9,860 nucleotides of DNA from Caldifarciminota bacterium (GTDB taxonomy: Bacteria > Hydrothermota > Hydrothermia > B15-G9), in NCBI GenBank assembly GCA_027064565.1, contig JAMOPK010000287.1:1-9860 (forward strand), read 5' to 3'. Positions 6,664-9,860 of the stretch are shown piece after piece. Made by a program: the position numbers and the translations under genes. Position 1 is the stretch's first letter; each line of letters starts with the position of its first letter. The notes beneath the pieces were generated by a model that ran no database searches, was not told where the DNA came from, and saw nothing but the letters and a program-made list of their open reading frames with translations.

Positions 6664-7107
6664 ATGAAAAAAGTTATCGCATTGTTGGTTGTGGTGGCAA
6701 CGTTTGGATTGCTTGCCTCATGCGACATCAAAGAAGTCATAGAGGGCGTCACCGTCTCAGGACGTGTGACTTACGATGGGCAACATGCCTATCCGCACAC
6801 CTACGTGTTTCTGCTGAGCTCGCCTCAGGATACCGCTGGCATCAGCGTGAGCAATGGCATGATTGCCGACGCCAATGGGAACTACACCATCTATCGGGTC
6901 GAAAACGGCACCTACTACCTGTTCGCCATTGCTGATACCAATAATAACCTGACTCCTGACCCGTCCGATCCCATAGGCTGGTTCGGGCATCGGGACACGC
7001 TTGCCGACTCCATCGTGGTTGTGGTGCCGGATTCCATCGTCGTCGGGGACGAGGACCTCACCGGAATCGACATCGACACACTCTACATCCCACCTCAGGG
7101 CAAGTAA
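6664..7107 (+). CDS. Small lipoprotein with a beta-sandwich, carboxypeptidase-regulatory-like domain
   Basis: The 147-residue protein has a type II signal peptide: MKK, a hydrophobic stretch at 4-18, and lipobox LASC with the acylated Cys at 20. The residue after the Cys is Asp (D21), which in Escherichia coli keeps lipoproteins in the inner membrane. Whether that rule holds here is unknown. Residues 30-110 read like a transthyretin or carboxypeptidase-regulatory-like fold: VSGRVTYDG, then DANGNYTIYRVENGTYYLFAIAD. An acidic loop, DTNNNLTPDPSDP (91-103), resembles calcium-binding loops. DSIVV occurs twice near the end (115-119 and 123-127). The function is unknown. It is followed after 9 nt by pth in the same frame. 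The strong ribosome binding site confirms the start. It could serve the Mla pair upstream, but only position suggests this. Confidence 0.85.
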   Translation: MKKVIALLVVVATFGLLASCDIKEVIEGVTVSGRVTYDGQHAYPHTYVFLLSSPQDTAGISVSNGMIADANGNYTIYRVENGTYYLFAIADTNNNLTPDPSDPIGWFGHRDTLADSIVVVVPDSIVVGDEDLTGIDIDTLYIPPQGK

Positions 7108-7116
7108 ATCCGGGAG

Positions 7117-7698
7117 ATGGATAGGCTTTTTGTGGTGGCGCTGGGTAATCCCGGCGCCGAATACGCTTTTACCCGCCACAATGCTGGATGGCTGCTTGCC
7201 GACTACATCGCCTATCGTGAAAACCTGAAATTCAGACCCGGAAAGGGCGACTTCTGGGTGGCTGAAGGCCCATCCTCAAGGTTCCGACTTTTCAAACCTA
7301 CCACTTTCATGAACAACTCAGGCATTGCGGTGCTCCAGATAATCGAAATCTATCAGGTCGATGATCTGCGGGAGATGGTTGTCGCCGTGGACGATGTGAA
7401 CCTGCCCATTGGAAGGTTGAGGATGAAGCTCAAAGGCAGTGACGGCGGTCATAACGGCCTTAAGTCCATCATCTATCACATCGGAACTCAGGAGTTCCCC
7501 AGATTGAGGATAGGGATAGGCTCACCTCCGGAAGGAATGCCCCTGCGAGATTACGTCCTCTCAGAGTTCACGGACGAGGAATTTGACATCCTGAGGAGCA
7601 GCTTTCCGGTGGCCTACGAGGGCCTGAACCTATACCTGAACGATGAAGTGGACCGGGCGATCCAGTTGGTGAACAGCTTTCGTCCTGCCGATAAATGA
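7117..7698 (+). CDS. pth: Peptidyl-tRNA hydrolase
   Basis: The 193-residue cytoplasmic enzyme frees tRNA from prematurely released peptidyl-tRNA. All key residues of the bacterial Pth family are present: N11 in LGNPG, catalytic H21 in RHNAG, N66 in FMNNSG, D92 in the VDDVNLP segment and N113 in GGHNGLK. The length is normal. The ATG at 7117 is the first in-frame start after the lipoprotein stop TAA (7105-7107), and the next candidate (GTG 7132) would cut into the first beta-strand. A GGGAG motif at 7112-7116 touches the ATG with no spacer, too close for normal Shine-Dalgarno use. Translation is therefore probably coupled to the lipoprotein gene. The terminator hairpin begins 2 nt after the stop. 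Confidence 0.96.
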   Translation: MDRLFVVALGNPGAEYAFTRHNAGWLLADYIAYRENLKFRPGKGDFWVAEGPSSRFRLFKPTTFMNNSGIAVLQIIEIYQVDDLREMVVAVDDVNLPIGRLRMKLKGSDGGHNGLKSIIYHIGTQEFPRLRIGIGSPPEGMPLRDYVLSEFTDEEFDILRSSFPVAYEGLNLYLNDEVDRAIQLVNSFRPADK

Positions 7699-7700
7699 AA

Positions 7701-7723
7701 AGCAGGGGCAAAACGCCCCTGCT
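7701..7723. terminator. Bidirectional intrinsic terminator between pth and the surface protein
   Basis: A perfect 9-bp GC-rich stem, AGCAGGGGC (7701-7709) and GCCCCTGCT (7715-7723), encloses a 5-nt loop. Read on the minus strand the stem is followed by TTTTCATTTAT, a good T-tract for ending the surface-protein transcript, whose stop is at 7750-7752. Read on the plus strand it follows pth by 2 nt, and the nearest T-run (7730-7733) is 6 nt away, so termination in that direction may be weaker. Confidence 0.85.
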
Positions 7724-7749
7724 CTCACCTTTTGAGAATCCTCTGAATC

Positions 7750-9860
7750 TCACCTGACGACTGCGAACTTTCGAGGGTATCGTGTCCCGTCGACATCCAC
7801 GACGATGAAGTAAACTCCGGCTCTCAGCTGTCTCACAGGGATAGCGAGTGTGTGTGCTCCGGCATCCATCATCTTCGGTGAAGCAAAAGATATGCGCCTT
7901 CCGGAAACGTCAAAAAGAGAGACGGTGACGGCTGAGGCGCGCGGTAGCGCAAATTCCACGTTCAGGAAATCACGGACGATGCTGGCCCTCAATCGTGGCG
8001 CCACAAAGCGGAGTTGAGGCGTTCCTTCAGCTATGCCCTGCAACAGGTTGGTCAACTCTATCGGGAACTGTGCCTCATAGGACGGGGTGTCCGAAACCAC
8101 GCGCAGGGTGAGCTGGATGAGCGTATCCGTCACGGTATCCGCCACCTGAATCTGGAACGGTTCGCTGTTGACGGCCATTCCGCCCAGCGAATCGATCTCG
8201 CCGAAGGGCGCTGTGCCATGCAGGACGACCACATCCGGGTCATCGGTTTCGATGGAACCCATGGCGTCATGCAACGATGCACCGCCTGAGTTCACAACCG
8301 TAACCGTGAGGGCAAACGTCTCGCCCGGCTCAAGCAATCCGTTCCCGTTGCCAGAGATAGTGTCGGCATAACTGACATCGACCATCTGAAGGGAAGGGAC
8401 GGGATAATAGTCTGGCAGTTCGGTCGAGAATTTGATCACCCGCCCGTCCTCTATCGGGGCAGACGAAATGTGGTAGTCATTGTTATAGACATACTGAATC
8501 CCCCTCGTGTTGGTGTGGTCCTCTATGCCGATCGTTGCCGAGGATGCGTCGCTCACGTGGTTGTAAAGGAACAGGATGATGCCGTCGCCCGTCGGCGTGG
8601 GGTAATACCGGGGGTCAAGCAGCTGCACCTGGAACGTTTCTTTTATGTTTCGATGGTTGTAATGCGCCACCTGATAGAATTCCAATATCCACCTGTGGTT
8701 CTGTTCATCGTAATACTGATAGATATCGCCTGCCAACGATGGATCGAGGTCATCCCAGAAGGGAGCAAGCATGCGTCTTGGAGGATTGGGCGACGGGATA
8801 GGCCCGTTATCCCCGAACCTGTAAGATGAGCGGTAAAATTCCATGAATCCGTTGGAACACAGGCCGATTGAATCGTAGTTCAGGCCGTAGAACTTGAAAC
8901 GGAACGGCAGGGCCACTGTCACGGTATCCGCATCCTCGTTGGTGATCTCGCTCACAATCTCTCCGGGGCCGCCGGCCGGCGGTGCAATTTCAAACCAGTC
9001 GAATGACGGGGCACGCCCTGAAGCGGTGTCCGTGTTATCGTAAGCCCAATAGCCATAGCTCTCAGGCCCGTAAGGATCCGCGGGAGCACCGATTGCAAGG
9101 GTCACCATTACGGTGTCGATGTAGGTGTAGGTCGCTCCCTGTCCCCTGAGTTCTAACTTCACGTTGGCGCTATCGCCGGCCTTCGCCGTGTTTGACACGA
9201 CGAAGATGAGCGGGGTGCCTGTCACCACACTATCGCCGGGGAATTCGCCAAATTCACATTCGCCCTGAACAGGGACTATCTCCGAATAGCCATCGCTGAC
9301 AACGTTAGCGGTCAGGTTGGTGACACCTGTGGGAGCAGAATTTCTCAGGCTCAGGATCAGTTCAAACCTCTCCGTCGGGCTCAGCATCCCATCGCCGTTG
9401 CCGTAAATGGAATCGTTCACGAATACGGCACTCAACTCGGCTTCAGGCGTAATGACAGGGACAGAGGGAACTTCTATCCGCCATGTGTCCCCGTTTTCAC
9501 TGACTGCAATCATCCGGAATTTAAGCGACGTGCTATGCCTCAGTTCATTACTCGCAACAAAACTGAATGCGGCATCCAGCTGGATGGTTTCATCCGGCAG
9601 GATGGAATCGGCAACCTCCGTGCTGTCGATCATGGAAACCAATTCACTGCTATCAGGGATCAGGGTAAAGGTGACGTTCCTCGCAGTGTCGCTCCCTATG
9701 TTCTTCACGTTAATGCTCAGGAGGGCCATTTCCCCGGGATTAAGAACGCCATCTCCGTTACCGTCCTGCTCCATCACGGAGTCGGACAGGAGAGTAAGAT
9801 AGGCGCCTTCCGATACGACGATAATGTCCCTGAAAGTCGGCATAAGATTTTTACCGGTAA
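7750..9860 (-). CDS. Secreted multidomain surface protein, C-terminal part (5' end outside the window)
   Basis: The reading frame stays open to the window edge. The first ATG (9841-9843) has no Shine-Dalgarno and no signal peptide behind it, so the true start lies beyond the window. Numbering here counts from that Met; 697 residues follow. Three Ig/CARDB-like beta modules begin with acidic loops: DGNGDGVLNPGE (27-38), YGNGDGMLSPTE (147-158) and SGNGNGLLEPGE (497-508). These look like calcium-binding turns. Between the second and third lies a nidogen-like domain (about 258-473) opening with GYWAYDNTD (264-272), followed by LPFRFKFYG, CSNGFMEF and LAPFWDDL. Residues 608-697 form a FlgD/Por-type C-terminal domain (SLFDVSGRRI, AGVYFIVV, ending KFAVVR) of the kind used as a type IX secretion or surface-anchoring signal in the FCB group. 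No catalytic domain is visible. In related lineages such tails often follow gingipain-type peptidases, but the N-terminal part is not seen here. Confidence 0.85.
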   Translation of the reverse strand, partial: TGKNLMPTFRDIIVVSEGAYLTLLSDSVMEQDGNGDGVLNPGEMALLSINVKNIGSDTARNVTFTLIPDSSELVSMIDSTEVADSILPDETIQLDAAFSFVASNELRHSTSLKFRMIAVSENGDTWRIEVPSVPVITPEAELSAVFVNDSIYGNGDGMLSPTERFELILSLRNSAPTGVTNLTANVVSDGYSEIVPVQGECEFGEFPGDSVVTGTPLIFVVSNTAKAGDSANVKLELRGQGATYTYIDTVMVTLAIGAPADPYGPESYGYWAYDNTDTASGRAPSFDWFEIAPPAGGPGEIVSEITNEDADTVTVALPFRFKFYGLNYDSIGLCSNGFMEFYRSSYRFGDNGPIPSPNPPRRMLAPFWDDLDPSLAGDIYQYYDEQNHRWILEFYQVAHYNHRNIKETFQVQLLDPRYYPTPTGDGIILFLYNHVSDASSATIGIEDHTNTRGIQYVYNNDYHISSAPIEDGRVIKFSTELPDYYPVPSLQMVDVSYADTISGNGNGLLEPGETFALTVTVVNSGGASLHDAMGSIETDDPDVVVLHGTAPFGEIDSLGGMAVNSEPFQIQVADTVTDTLIQLTLRVVSDTPSYEAQFPIELTNLLQGIAEGTPQLRFVAPRLRASIVRDFLNVEFALPRASAVTVSLFDVSGRRISFASPKMMDAGAHTLAIPVRQLRAGVYFIVVDVDGTRYPRKFAVVR

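Noticed and set aside
6757..7179. 140-codon open frame on the minus strand over the lipoprotein gene.
   Set aside because: It is antisense to a gene with a signal peptide and a strong ribosome binding site, and its own sequence is low in recognisable motifs.
9407..9802. 131-codon plus-strand open frame within the surface protein.
   Set aside because: It is a shadow of the clearly patterned minus-strand protein. It is Ser/Leu-rich with no domain and no ribosome binding site.
9841..9843. ATG as the start of the minus-strand surface protein.
   Set aside because: The frame continues open upstream to the window edge, no Shine-Dalgarno precedes it, and no signal peptide follows. The gene is more likely 5'-truncated by the window.
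1..9860. CRISPR array, tRNA/rRNA, insertion sequence or phage genes.
   Set aside because: No regularly spaced repeats, RNA gene signatures, terminal inverted repeats or transposase/integrase motifs were seen on either strand.

Overview
The window reads as ordinary chromosomal DNA of a bacterium with an inner and an outer membrane. Base composition is moderately GC-rich and the code is standard, with TGA used as a stop by dnaB, mlaE, mlaF and pth. The best clue to lineage is the large minus-strand protein at the right end. It ends in a FlgD/Por-type C-terminal Ig-like domain and carries acidic Asn/Gly/Asp loops and a nidogen-like beta domain. That combination is typical of the FCB superphylum and neighbouring candidate phyla (Cloacimonetes, WOR-3/TA06, Latescibacteria, Eisenbacteria-like). 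This placement is an inference from domain style, not a database match.

Layout, left to right. (1) 25-1524, a divergent type I-like glutamine synthetase with a strong ribosome binding site. (2) 1738-3485, two carbohydrate-type ABC permeases (MalF/UgpA-like, then MalG/UgpE-like), 2 nt apart. They have no substrate-binding protein or ATPase beside them in the window. A good sigma-70-like promoter sits so close to the first start codon that the mRNA is probably leaderless. (3) 3708-6581, replicative helicase dnaB followed by mlaE and mlaF with gaps of 8 and 4 nt. This looks like one transcription unit joining replication and envelope lipid transport. The MCE (MlaD) subunit that normally follows is not present. 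(4) 6664-7698, a small lipoprotein gene with its own promoter and a strong ribosome binding site, then peptidyl-tRNA hydrolase pth 9 nt later in the same frame. (5) A perfect 9-bp hairpin at 7701-7723, which should terminate transcripts from both sides. (6) 9860-7750 on the minus strand, the C-terminal part of a large secreted multidomain protein whose 5' end lies beyond the window.

The genes fall into three themes. These are nutrient handling (glutamine synthesis and probable sugar import), housekeeping (DnaB and Pth), and the envelope or surface (Mla transporter, lipoprotein, secreted protein). I see no CRISPR array, RNA gene, insertion sequence or phage gene, and no clearly new multi-gene system. 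The points most worth a second look are the leaderless-type starts of the permease and dnaB units, the altered active-site motifs of the glutamine synthetase, the mlaEF pair behind dnaB without an MCE gene, and the domain make-up of the truncated surface protein.
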